From: Deltaproteobacteria bacterium
GTDB taxonomy: Bacteria > Desulfobacterota > Desulfarculia > Adiutricales > JAGVGV01
Reading direction: 5' to 3'
Length of the DNA: 6,389 bases
Assembly: GCA_020056895.1 (NCBI GenBank)
Contig: JAGVGV010000116.1
Coordinates: forward strand, 1 to 6,389
Positions 1-6,263 of this stretch are shown piece after piece. How positions within the stretch are numbered: position 1 is the first letter of the stretch; every line of letters starts with the position of its first letter. Below the pieces are notes generated by a model. It had not been told where the DNA came from. It saw only the letters and a program-made list of their open reading frames with translations, and searched no databases. Both the position numbers and the translations under genes were made by a program.

Positions 1-272
1 ACCGACAATATCCATATGGAATTGAACAGCGACAGAACCAGGCCGAACCAGATGTAAAACCAAACCTCGTCGGGCCGGACGCGAAGCAGGGCGCGGCGGA
101 TCAGATACAACACCGGAGCCGATATCGCGCAGACCAGGATATTCCGCCAGAACGACAACAGGAGCGCCGGCATGTGGTGGTTCGTAACCAGATGGCCGAT
201 AAAAATCGGCGTGGTGGACCAGAGCACGATCCCGGTCATGGAGATGATATATCCGTTGGTCACTTTCGGCAT
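1..272 (-). CDS. EamA/DMT-superfamily transporter, N-terminal part (cut by window edge)
   Basis: The 90 codons read on the minus strand begin MPKVTNGYIISMTGIVLWST and continue through two or three hydrophobic stretches (about residues 7-28, 34-53 and 68-90). The first helix with a WSTTPIFIG motif and the second with LLLSFWRN match the start of EamA-type drug/metabolite transporters, inner-membrane proteins of usually ten helices that export or import small metabolites. The substrate cannot be read from this fragment. I chose the ATG at 272 because AAAAGG lies five bases upstream; an in-frame ATG at 287 has no clear ribosome binding site. The stop lies beyond position 1. It follows the 77-aa gene and the MocR regulator in the same direction, and MocR regulators often sit beside transporters, so control by that regulator is plausible but inferred. 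Confidence 0.82.
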   Translation of the reverse strand, partial: MPKVTNGYIISMTGIVLWSTTPIFIGHLVTNHHMPALLLSFWRNILVCAISAPVLYLIRRALLRVRPDEVWFYIWFGLVLSLFNSIWILS

Positions 273-350
273 TTTTACCTTTTCCATTTCATTCGGAACG
301 CCCTGACTCCGCGGCCCGGAAAGCGGAAAGGGGGAACCCCTTCCGTTCGG

Positions 351-371
351 AAAAGATTCCCCCATGGGGGG
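351..371 (-). terminator. Weak terminator-like hairpin after the 77-aa gene
   Basis: Read on the minus strand just past the stop at 373, a run of C, then ATG, then a run of G (359-371) can form a four- to five-pair GC stem with a tight loop, followed by AATCTTTT. A second imperfect hairpin lies at 324-345 (arms CGGAA and GGGG against CCCC and TTCCG, with one bulged A). Either could end or attenuate transcription between the small gene and the transporter. The T tract is short, so this is a weak call. Confidence 0.3.
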
Positions 372-372
372 A

Positions 373-606
373 TCAGGCGGAGCAGCACTGCTGGGGTTGG
401 GGGGATGGTTGGGGATGACCGTATCGTTTTTTCAAGTATTCGCCCCAGGCCACGAACCGCATGCCCAGGCGGAAAAGCCAGGGGTCACGGACGGGGCGGT
501 TTTCGTGGGGCGCCAGCGCTTCGCGGACCAACCGCAACCGGGCCAGTTCCCGGCCGATTTCGTCCTGGCGGATACGCGCGTAAGGAATCAGCCATAAATC
601 CGACAT
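373..606 (-). CDS. Small hypothetical protein, 77 aa
   Basis: I do not recognise this family. The case that it is a real gene is the ribosome binding site: GGGAGG lies six bases upstream of the ATG at 606, and the ORF is well separated from its neighbours. The protein is rich in Arg, Leu and Glu. Residues about 10-31 (IRQDEIGRELARLRLVREAL) look like a charged amphipathic helix, and residues about 41-63 (DPWLFRLGMRFVAWGEYLKK) like a second helix with a partly hydrophobic face that could lie on a membrane or a partner. The tail is Pro/Gln-rich and ends in two adjacent cysteines (CCSA). There is no signal peptide and no convincing membrane-spanning segment. A hairpin (617-631) borders the ribosome binding site. 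It lies between the MocR gene (110 bp upstream) and the transporter (100 bp downstream), all on the minus strand. Confidence 0.68.
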   Translation of the reverse strand: MSDLWLIPYARIRQDEIGRELARLRLVREALAPHENRPVRDPWLFRLGMRFVAWGEYLKKRYGHPQPSPQPQQCCSA

Positions 607-716
607 GACAAGCCTCCCGGCCCAAAGCCGGAACCTTTAGCCCGGTTTCGGGCGGAAAAACAGAAAAACCGGAAAGAATACGCGTTGTGACGTCCAATCC
701 CACTCTTATTGACACC

Positions 717-2267
717 TCATAGAAAATCCCCCAATCCGCCCAGACCGGCGTCCGAGGGGCGTTCCTGGACCACCTCGTTCACCGCGGCGCACAGCCGTTC
801 GGCCCCTTCCCGGATCGTATCCACGTCCGTATCGCCAAAACTAAGGCGAAACGCATGGACAAACCGATGATCCATGTCCATGTACGGGCCAGGGATGAAC
901 GACACCCCCTTTTCCACGGCCACGAGAAACAACACGATGCTCGAATACCCCGGCGGCAGTTCCACCCAGATGTTGAACCCGCCGGCCGGCCGGGTCCAGG
1001 TCACCCCGGCCGGCATATGCTCTTCGAACGTTTCGATCAACACGTCCCGCCGCCGGCGGTATTCCTGGCGGACTCGCTCGACGTGAAGATCGTATTCACC
1101 GCTGGCGAAAAGCTCCCGGGCCGCCATTTGCGTGAGCGGCGGGCAGCCCAGGTCCAGAGCCTTCTTCAAGGGCGTCCAGGCCCGAATCCGGTCCCGGGCC
1201 GTAACCAGCCAGCCGATCCTTAGACCGGTCGCGAAGGCCTTGGACATCGAACTGACCACAACGGTCCGCTCCGGTCCGGCGGCGGCCAAAAGAGACTCCG
1301 GGGCCGGACCATCCACCCGAAGATCGCTGAAAATTTCGTCGGCGACCAGCAAACCGTTCCTTCGATTGGCCCAGTTCGCCACGTACCGTCGTCGATCGTC
1401 GGAAAGGTCGGCGCCCATGGGATTGTGCAGTTCCGGAACCAGGTATAACAAGGCTCCGGTCCCATCCCCCAGCCACTCCAACCGGTCCGCCATCGGTCCT
1501 TCCCGATCCCGAGGAACGGCCGTCACATGATGCCCCAACGTCTTGAAGACCGATGGAATCCCGGTATAGCAGGGCGTTTCGCACCCCACCGCGCCGCCTT
1601 TGGCCACCCCGCCCACGGCCGCCAGCGAAAACGCCTGCTGGGCTCCGCTGGTGATCAGAATCATGTCCGGGGTCACGTCCAGGCCCCGCCGCTGATATCG
1701 ATCGGCCAAAACCTGCCGGAGTTCCGGCAACCCCTGAGGATCGCCGGTAACGAGGAGTCGGTCCTGGCCGCCGGCCAGGGTTCGATGGACCATTTCCTCG
1801 AGCAGCCCCGGCCGCACCGTGGACGGGCCAGGTATCCCGGACGTGAACCGGATCAATCCCGGCCGGGCCTGAAGCGCCATCAGGCTTTCGAGGCTCCGGG
1901 AAATCCCTTTTCGCACCTGATCGACCGCGCCCCGGGTTTCTTCGCCCAGGCCAAACGGCCGTCGAAGCGGCGGCGCCGATGCCGAAGCGGCCGGCGATCC
2001 TTGCCCCGGCGCAATATCACCATCAGATGGAGGCGTTACGAACGTGCCCCGCCCCACCTGACAACGGACCAAGCCCACTTTCGTCAAATCTTCATACGCC
2101 CGCCGGACCGTGCAGGCGGTCACTCCGATCCGGGATGCAAAGGCGGCCACCGTGGGCAGTTGTTCACCGGGCTGAAGCATGTTGTCCTCGATGGCCTTCA
2201 AGAGGGCATCTCGGATCTGGGCATACAAGGGTTTTTCCGCTTCGCGGTCCACGGTGATCTGAACCAT
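717..2267 (-). CDS. MocR-type transcriptional regulator (GntR HTH fused to aminotransferase class I domain)
   Basis: The 516-aa length is normal for MocR regulators. An N-terminal GntR winged helix (about residues 10-78) has the family's PLYAQIRDALLKAIE and LQPGEQLPTVAAFASRIGVT segments and the wing GRGTFVTPP. A low-complexity linker (about 80-105) leads to a fold-type I aminotransferase-like domain (about 135-500). Visible cofactor-site residues are Asn282 in HNPMG, Asp310 in VADEIF, the predicted PLP lysine Lys343 in SSMSKAFATG, and Arg474 in HAFRLSF. Such proteins use PLP, sometimes with an amino-acid ligand, to control nearby genes and often their own. The ATG at 2267 is preferred because GGTGG lies five bases upstream; an in-frame GTG at 2276 would add three residues. 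It may control itself through 2281-2380 and the downstream transporter; the effector is unknown. Confidence 0.93.
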   Translation of the reverse strand: MVQITVDREAEKPLYAQIRDALLKAIEDNMLQPGEQLPTVAAFASRIGVTACTVRRAYEDLTKVGLVRCQVGRGTFVTPPSDGDIAPGQGSPAASASAPPLRRPFGLGEETRGAVDQVRKGISRSLESLMALQARPGLIRFTSGIPGPSTVRPGLLEEMVHRTLAGGQDRLLVTGDPQGLPELRQVLADRYQRRGLDVTPDMILITSGAQQAFSLAAVGGVAKGGAVGCETPCYTGIPSVFKTLGHHVTAVPRDREGPMADRLEWLGDGTGALLYLVPELHNPMGADLSDDRRRYVANWANRRNGLLVADEIFSDLRVDGPAPESLLAAAGPERTVVVSSMSKAFATGLRIGWLVTARDRIRAWTPLKKALDLGCPPLTQMAARELFASGEYDLHVERVRQEYRRRRDVLIETFEEHMPAGVTWTRPAGGFNIWVELPPGYSSIVLFLVAVEKGVSFIPGPYMDMDHRFVHAFRLSFGDTDVDTIREGAERLCAAVNEVVQERPSDAGLGGLGDFL

Positions 2268-2280
2268 AGGCACCACCGAA

Positions 2281-2380
2281 TCAATTTGAGTTCAATTTGC
2301 CTGATCGAAACGATTTTGTCAAGCACAATTTATAATTCATATTGAATCGTATCAATATTCATTGTGCCGGATCAATATGA
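2281..2380. promoter_or_regulatory. Putative multi-site operator of the MocR regulator
   Basis: Five copies of a TCAATWT word lie in 100 bp. TCAATTTG occurs at 2281-2288 and 2292-2299, 11 bp apart, about one helical turn. TCAATAT occurs at 2352-2358 and 2372-2378, and inverted (ATATTGA) at 2339-2345. Inverted pairs include TCATATTGA (2337-2345) with TCAATATGA (2372-2380), ATATTGA (2339-2345) with TCAATAT (2352-2358), and GCACAAT (2323-2329) with ATTGTGC (2361-2367). The region is much more AT-rich than the flanking genes. Autoregulation by MocR proteins is common, but binding here is inferred. Confidence 0.45.
2294..2322 (-). promoter_or_regulatory. Candidate promoter of the MocR regulator
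   Basis: On the minus strand a perfect TTGACA (2317-2322) is followed after 17 bases by CAAATT (2294-2299), a weak -10 box with three consensus positions. It would give a leader of roughly 20 bases. A second option slightly upstream is TTGATA (2350-2355), 17 bases, TAAATT (2327-2332), with a better -10. Both lie inside the repeated TCAATWT words, so binding of the regulator here would compete with RNA polymerase. Confidence 0.45.
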
Positions 2381-2400
2381 AAAAGCTGGCGGCGGCCAGC
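2380..2400 (-). terminator. Minus-strand intrinsic terminator-like hairpin upstream of the MocR gene
   Basis: Read on the minus strand, GCTGGC (2395-2400) and GCCAGC (2385-2390) form a perfect six-pair GC-rich stem with a four-base loop, immediately followed by TTTTT (2380-2384). This is the intrinsic-terminator layout. It faces the regulator's own promoter, so it would stop leftward transcription entering from 2401-2706. No minus-strand gene is visible there, so it either insulates the regulator or ends an unrecognised short transcript. Confidence 0.42.
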
Positions 2401-2574
2401 GATCACTGGTCAGTTCATAAGGAAAGGATGCGGGTTTATTGGTTTTTCCAAAAAACGAATTTCTTCCACTTAAGCGGACGGCTGACAGCTCAGGGGTTGA
2501 CGAATCCCCAAAGGACGGAATGCTCCGCCCCGGCCACCCACAACCAAACGAATTCCCCCAATCGCACGGGACCC

Positions 2575-2604
2575 TTGACGCGAACCCGGCCCAAGTATTA
2601 ATAT
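2575..2604 (+). promoter_or_regulatory. Candidate sigma-70 promoter for the kinase-phosphatase genes
   Basis: TTGACG (2575-2580, five of six consensus bases) is followed after 18 bases by TAATAT (2599-2604, four of six); the overlapping TTAATA gives 17-base spacing. Transcription would start near 2611 and leave a leader of about 95 bases before the ATG at 2707. A poorer alternative is TTGACC at 2636-2641 with CATAAA after a 20-base spacer. Confidence 0.4.
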
Positions 2605-2706
2605 TCTTTGGGGTACACTGTTTTTTCCACATCCTTTGACCGACGTTCGCCCCTTTCTAGTCATAAATCCGGGGGCGGGTCGTCTTTTCGCGAGCGGGGA
2701 ACCGGC

Positions 2707-5040
2707 ATGTTCATGAAACGACCCGCCTTCTGGCTGGCCCTTATCCTTTCGGTAATCTTCCTGATCCTGGCCTTTATCCGGGTGGGCTTTCTGGAATCCC
2801 TGGAATTGACCACGTATGACTGGCGGATGCGCCTTCGGGCCGGCGGTCCCGAAACCCCCACGGACGTCGCCGTCATTGAAGTGGACGACGATTCCATCGC
2901 CAAGCTGGGCCGCTGGCCCTGGCCTCGGTCCATGATGGCCCAGATTATCGGCAAGCTGAAAAAGAACGGGGCCAAAAACATCGGCTTGGCGGTGGTCTAT
3001 TCCGAACCGGAAAAAGCGGACGGCCTGATGGTTCTTCAGGAACTGGAAACGGACTTCCGGGCCAAGTTCAGCGCTTCGGGCGGCGCCGACGCCGAAGGCT
3101 TTTTGACCAAGCTCCAGGCCGCCCGGGAAAACCTGGACCATGACAAAAAGCTGGCCGAAGCCCTGACCCAGGCCGGCGACGTGGTGCTGCCCCTCTTTTT
3201 CGATCCGGGCTCGTTCGCCCAGGTAGACCCCAATCCGCCGGACGCCTTGAAAAAAAACAGCCTGGCCCAGGCCAAGGGGCCGGTGCTCCAGTACATGTTC
3301 CCCGGCAAAAAGGTCACGCAGCCCATCGACCTGTTCGCCGCCAAGGCCAGCGGTCTGGGGCATATCAACACCTGGCCGGACCCGGAAGACGGAGCGGTCC
3401 GGCGGGAACTGTTGGTCATGAACTACAAGGGCCTGCCCATGCCGTCGTTGGCGTTGCGGCTCACGCTGATGGCCCAGAATATCCAGCCGGAAAGCGTCCG
3501 GGTGATTTCGCCGGAACAGGGACGGGAAGGTCTTCAGATCGGGTCCATGATGGTTCCCACCAACCCCAACCTGGATTTTTACATCACCTTCACCGACCCC
3601 AGGGCGTTCAAGCGCTTTTCGTTTTTCGACGTACTCAACGACAAGGTGGAAGCCGCCGCCTTCAAGGACAAGATGGTCCTGATCGGCGTGTCCGCCGCCG
3701 GCGTGGACACCCCCAGGGTCACGCCCGTGGACAAGAACATGTCCACCACCATGCTGTTGGCCAACGCCATCCACAACCTTCAGACAGGCGGGTTCATCAC
3801 CCGGTCCGGGATGCTGGACTTGGTTGAACTGCTGCTGCTGGTTCTGGTGGGCGCGTTCCTTTCCGTTCTGCTGCCCAAGCTCAAACCCCGAGTGGGAACC
3901 ACCGCCACGCTGGGGCTGATCGTCCTGCTGATCGGCGTGGGGGTGTATCTGTTCGTCGGTCCCGGAATCTGGCTGAAGATCACCTACCCGGTGCTCCTTT
4001 GCGTGTTCGGGTACGCGGCCGTGACCACCAGCCGGTTCTTCATCAGCGAAGCGCACAAAACCAAGGCCGAAGGCGAATCGGCCGAAGTCAACCGGATGCT
4101 GGGACTCACGTTTCAAAGCCAGGGCCAGTTGGATATGGCCTTCGACAAGTTCCGGCGGGTGCCGATGGACAACGGCATGAAGGACATCCTCTATAACTTG
4201 GCTTTGGATTACGAACGCAAAAGAATGTTCAACAAGGCCGTGGCCGTGTATCAGTACATCACCGACCACGACCCCAATTTCAAGGACACGGCGGCCAAGA
4301 TCAAAAAACTGAACGCGGCCTCGGAAACCATGATCTTCGGCCTGGGAACCGGAGCGACCCGGACCGAGGACGGGACCATGGTGATCGACGAAACCACTCG
4401 GCCAACGCTGGGGCGGTACGAGATCATCAAGGAACTGGGCAAGGGGGCCATGGGGATTGTGTACGAAGGCAAGGACCCCAAAATCGGCCGCCACACCGCC
4501 ATCAAGACCATCCGCTTCACCGAGGAATACGAAGAGGAGGAAGCGGCTCGGTTGAAGGAACAGTTCTTCCGCGAAGCCGAAACCGCCGGCCTGTTGTCCC
4601 ATCCCAACATCGTAACCATCTACGACGCGGGCGAGGACCACGACCTGTCGTACATCGCCATGGAATACCTGGACGGCCATGACCTGAAAGAACACGCCCG
4701 GTCCGATAATCTTTTGCCCATCCGCGAAGTGATCCGGTTGGTGGCGGAAGTGGCCGAAGCCCTGGGGTACGCCCACGGCAAGGGCGTGGTCCATCGCGAC
4801 ATCAAGCCGGCCAACATCATGTATCTGAAAAGCGGCGTGGCCAAGGTGACCGACTTCGGCATCGCCCGGGCCATGTCGTCCAGCAAAACCAAGACCGGCG
4901 TGGTCAAGGGCACTCCGTTTATATGTCTCCGGAACAGATCACGGGCAAAAAGGTGGATGGCCGGACCGACATCTATTCCCTGGGCGTGGTGCTATACGAG
5001 CTTCTTACCGGCGTTCAACCCTTCCGGGCCGAAGACCTGA
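2707..5040 (+). CDS. CHASE2-TPR transmembrane Ser/Thr protein kinase, first-frame part (frameshifted)
   Basis: A membrane receptor kinase whose frame breaks in the kinase domain. The ATG at 2707 is chosen because GGGGAA lies just upstream and a TM helix follows (about residues 6-26). A CHASE2 sensor, expected outside the cytoplasmic membrane, spans about 27-365; visible parts include VIEVDDDSIAKLGRWPWPR, GHINTWPDPEDGAVRRELLV and DKMVLIGVSAAGVDTP. Three TM helices follow (about 371-390, 396-416 and 420-441), the usual CHASE2 topology, then a TPR-like stretch (about 459-535) and a Thr-rich linker. The Hanks-type kinase starts near 570: glycine loop GKGAMG (578-583), Lys600 in AIK, HRDIKPAN (Asp698, Asn703) and DFG (716-718). 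Frame is lost after GTPF (735-738); the 39 residues from 739 to the stop at 5040 look unlike a kinase. An upstream TTG at 2608 lacks a ribosome binding site. Confidence 0.9.
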   Translation: MFMKRPAFWLALILSVIFLILAFIRVGFLESLELTTYDWRMRLRAGGPETPTDVAVIEVDDDSIAKLGRWPWPRSMMAQIIGKLKKNGAKNIGLAVVYSEPEKADGLMVLQELETDFRAKFSASGGADAEGFLTKLQAARENLDHDKKLAEALTQAGDVVLPLFFDPGSFAQVDPNPPDALKKNSLAQAKGPVLQYMFPGKKVTQPIDLFAAKASGLGHINTWPDPEDGAVRRELLVMNYKGLPMPSLALRLTLMAQNIQPESVRVISPEQGREGLQIGSMMVPTNPNLDFYITFTDPRAFKRFSFFDVLNDKVEAAAFKDKMVLIGVSAAGVDTPRVTPVDKNMSTTMLLANAIHNLQTGGFITRSGMLDLVELLLLVLVGAFLSVLLPKLKPRVGTTATLGLIVLLIGVGVYLFVGPGIWLKITYPVLLCVFGYAAVTTSRFFISEAHKTKAEGESAEVNRMLGLTFQSQGQLDMAFDKFRRVPMDNGMKDILYNLALDYERKRMFNKAVAVYQYITDHDPNFKDTAAKIKKLNAASETMIFGLGTGATRTEDGTMVIDETTRPTLGRYEIIKELGKGAMGIVYEGKDPKIGRHTAIKTIRFTEEYEEEEAARLKEQFFREAETAGLLSHPNIVTIYDAGEDHDLSYIAMEYLDGHDLKEHARSDNLLPIREVIRLVAEVAEALGYAHGKGVVHRDIKPANIMYLKSGVAKVTDFGIARAMSSSKTKTGVVKGTPFICLRNRSRAKRWMAGPTSIPWAWCYTSFLPAFNPSGPKT
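4915..4925 (+). other. Single-base frameshift site in the kinase activation segment
   Basis: The first frame reads G-T-P-F through TTT at 4918-4920. The kinase continues as Y-M-S-P-E-Q only if T4920 is read again (TAT at 4920-4922, ATG at 4923). The DNA therefore looks one T short of the expected TTTTAT. The break falls in the P+1 loop, between the DFG motif and the SPE (APE-type) motif. No X XXY YYZ slippery heptamer is present, so a real deletion or a base-calling error in the T run is likelier than programmed slippage. Confidence 0.85.
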
Positions 5041-5261
5041 CCACGCTGATCTACAAGATCACCAGCGAAGACCCGGAACCGCTCGGGCAACACAACCCCA
5101 AGGCGCCCAAGGCCGTGGTCCAGATCGTGGAACGGGCGTTGGTGAAAGACCGGGACAAGCGGTACCAGAAAGCGGAACAGATGGCCGAACATCTCCGGAT
5201 CGTGGGCAAGAAGATGGACGAACTGGCCCTCCGGAAGACCTCGGGCGCGACGGCCGGCTGA
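4923..5261 (+). CDS. Ser/Thr kinase C-lobe, second-frame part of the frameshifted kinase
   Basis: This 112-aa frame is the missing C-lobe of the upstream kinase, not an independent gene. It opens with MSPEQITGKKVDG, the APE-type motif that follows the activation loop, then DIYSLGVVLYELLTG (subdomain IX, with its conserved Asp) and KDRDKRYQKAEQMAEHL, where the Arg of KRY corresponds to the subdomain XI arginine. A basic tail ends at the TGA at 5259-5261. The ATG at 4923 has no ribosome binding site and is simply the motif's internal Met. Joined to residues 1-738 of the first part with one added T, it gives an uninterrupted 851-aa protein. Alone it lacks the ATP site and catalytic Asp and could not be a kinase. 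The PP2C gene follows after 126 bp. Confidence 0.9.
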   Translation: MSPEQITGKKVDGRTDIYSLGVVLYELLTGVQPFRAEDLTTLIYKITSEDPEPLGQHNPKAPKAVVQIVERALVKDRDKRYQKAEQMAEHLRIVGKKMDELALRKTSGATAG

Positions 5262-5387
5262 TCCGGGCCGGATGGGGCCCTGAGCACCCAGCCCGGTGAG
5301 CCTGGTCCCACAGTCGGATCCGGGCCGGGTTCCGCCGAACGGGCGGACCAGAGGGGGACGGATGAAACGGGAAAAAAGGAGGCCTCG

Positions 5388-6200
5388 ATGAAAAAGCTGG
5401 TGGCCGCGGCCGGAACTCATCCCGGTCTGAAACGGTCCAACAACGAGGACTCCCATTTCATCCACGACGGCCTGGGCCTGTTCGTGGTGGCCGACGGCAT
5501 GGGCGGAGCGGCCAGCGGCGAAGTGGCCAGCCGGATCGTGGTGGAAACCATGTCCGATTACGTCCGGCGGTATGGGCATCAACCCCAGGCCGATGGCGAC
5601 CGGTACCACTTTCACGACGAGCACCTTTCTCCCAAGGCCAACACGCTGATCCAAGCCATATTATTGTCCAACGCCGTGGTGTACGAATCGGCCCATGAAA
5701 ACCGGCAGCACCAGGGCATGGGGTCCACCGTGGCCGCCCTGTTGCAAGATGGCGACAGGGTGCTGATCGCCAACGTGGGCGACAGCCGGATTTTCAGGCA
5801 TCGGGAGACCGTGTTGGAACGGATGACCATTGACCACCGGTTTTCCGATGATCCCCAATTCAAGAACGTGATCGACCCCAACTCCACCATGATGGCCAGC
5901 ATGGGCAACACCCTGACCCGGGCCATGGGGATCAAGGAAATGGTGGCCCCGGACCTCAACATCCAGACCTTTCAGGACGGCGACATTTATCTATTATGCA
6001 GCGACGGCCTGACGGACATGGTGGCCGAAGACGTGATTGGTACGGTGCTCGGGCTGGACCGGGCCCTCCAGCAGAAGGTGGACGACCTGATCGAACTGGC
6101 CCTGGCCGGCGGAGGCCGGGATAACATCACCGTGGTGATCGTCCAGTGCGTGACCACCGGCCGCCTGAAAGGCCTCTTGGACCGCCTGACCGGAAGCTGA
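5388..6200 (+). CDS. PP2C-family Ser/Thr protein phosphatase (Stp1/PrpC type)
   Basis: A complete 270-aa, metal-dependent PPM phosphatase, close to the usual length of the short bacterial type. Motifs in order are: RSNNEDS with Glu20-Asp21, VVADGMGG with Asp36-Gly37, GMGSTVAAL (110-118), ANVGDSRIF with Asp132, LTRAMG (176-181), LLCSDGLTD with Asp206, and GGRDNITVVIV with Asp245. These acidic residues bind the Mn/Mg ions that activate water to remove phosphate from phospho-Ser/Thr. There is no signal peptide or TM helix, so it is cytoplasmic. The ATG is supported by AAGGAGG five bases upstream. It follows the CHASE2 kinase in the same direction with no promoter evident in the 126-bp gap, so co-transcription is likely, and it probably reverses phosphorylation by that kinase. 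Segments at about 70-85 and 153-170 are less typical but do not disturb the core motifs. Confidence 0.95.
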   Translation: MKKLVAAAGTHPGLKRSNNEDSHFIHDGLGLFVVADGMGGAASGEVASRIVVETMSDYVRRYGHQPQADGDRYHFHDEHLSPKANTLIQAILLSNAVVYESAHENRQHQGMGSTVAALLQDGDRVLIANVGDSRIFRHRETVLERMTIDHRFSDDPQFKNVIDPNSTMMASMGNTLTRAMGIKEMVAPDLNIQTFQDGDIYLLCSDGLTDMVAEDVIGTVLGLDRALQQKVDDLIELALAGGGRDNITVVIVQCVTTGRLKGLLDRLTGS

Positions 6201-6207
6201 CCAGGGC

Positions 6208-6247
6208 CAGGGCATGGCCCCCGGTCGGCAGGGCCGACGGCCAACAC
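6208..6247 (+). repeat. Double-hairpin interspersed repeat, copy 1
   Basis: This 40-bp copy begins eight bases after the phosphatase stop. It contains a first palindrome, imperfect here (GGGC-ATG-GCCC core), a second perfect palindrome GTCGGC-AGG-GCCGAC (6224-6238), and the tail GGCCAACAC (6239-6247). Compared with copy 3 it has one extra base and a T-to-C change at the junction of the two palindromes. An alternative stem, GGGCCA with TGGCCC (6204-6220), is also possible. It is repeated downstream and is non-coding in appearance. Confidence 0.75.
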
Positions 6248-6263
6248 CAGGGCATGGCCCTGG
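6248..6263 (+). repeat. Double-hairpin repeat, copy 2 (first hairpin only)
   Basis: Directly adjoining copy 1 is a second first-palindrome, CAGGGC-ATG-GCCCTG (6248-6262) plus one G, after which the match stops and unique sequence begins. The second palindrome and tail are missing, so this is a partial unit in tandem with copy 1. Confidence 0.65.

Larger units (their letters stand above)
2268..2706. other. Divergent intergenic region between the MocR gene and the kinase gene
   Basis: This 439-bp gap separates the minus-strand regulator from the plus-strand kinase. From left to right it holds the AT-rich operator/promoter area (2281-2380), a minus-strand terminator-like hairpin (2380-2400), a stretch of about 170 bp with nothing I can name (2401-2574), a plus-strand promoter candidate (2575-2604) and a leader of roughly 95 bases before the kinase ATG. 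Open frames in it (for example 2362-2601 on plus and 2372-2632 on minus) have no ribosome binding site and no recognisable protein character, so I do not call a gene. Confidence 0.6.

Noticed and set aside
174..608. A 144-codon plus-strand frame opposite the transporter and the 77-aa gene
   Set aside because: It is Arg/Gly/Pro-rich and lacks motifs; the minus-strand genes explain the region better.
1527..2345. A 272-codon plus-strand open frame opposite the MocR gene
   Set aside because: Composition is Arg/Pro/His-rich with no motif, and the minus strand has a complete MocR protein there.
2608..2706. An N-terminal extension of the kinase from a TTG at 2608
   Set aside because: It has no ribosome binding site, adds a polar stretch before the signal-anchor helix, and would leave no leader after the candidate promoter.
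2470..4794. A 774-codon minus-strand open frame opposite the kinase
   Set aside because: Its protein is rich in His, Gly, Gln and Val with no domain, the usual look of an antisense frame in GC-rich DNA. The plus strand encodes recognisable CHASE2 and kinase motifs over the same bases.
4909..4925. Programmed -1 frameshifting in the kinase
   Set aside because: The local sequence does not form an X XXY YYZ slippery heptamer, and I see no internal Shine-Dalgarno or stable stem placed to stimulate slippage.
5260..5328. A 12-bp direct repeat GATCCGGGCCGG at 5260-5271 and 5317-5328, with a hairpin at 5331-5347
   Set aside because: In GC-rich DNA a short repeat like this is weak evidence; it overlaps the kinase stop codon and has no T tract or other regulatory hallmark.
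4992..5654. A 220-codon minus-strand frame across the kinase end and phosphatase start
   Set aside because: It crosses two real genes on the other strand, has no ribosome binding site I can see, and shows no family motif.
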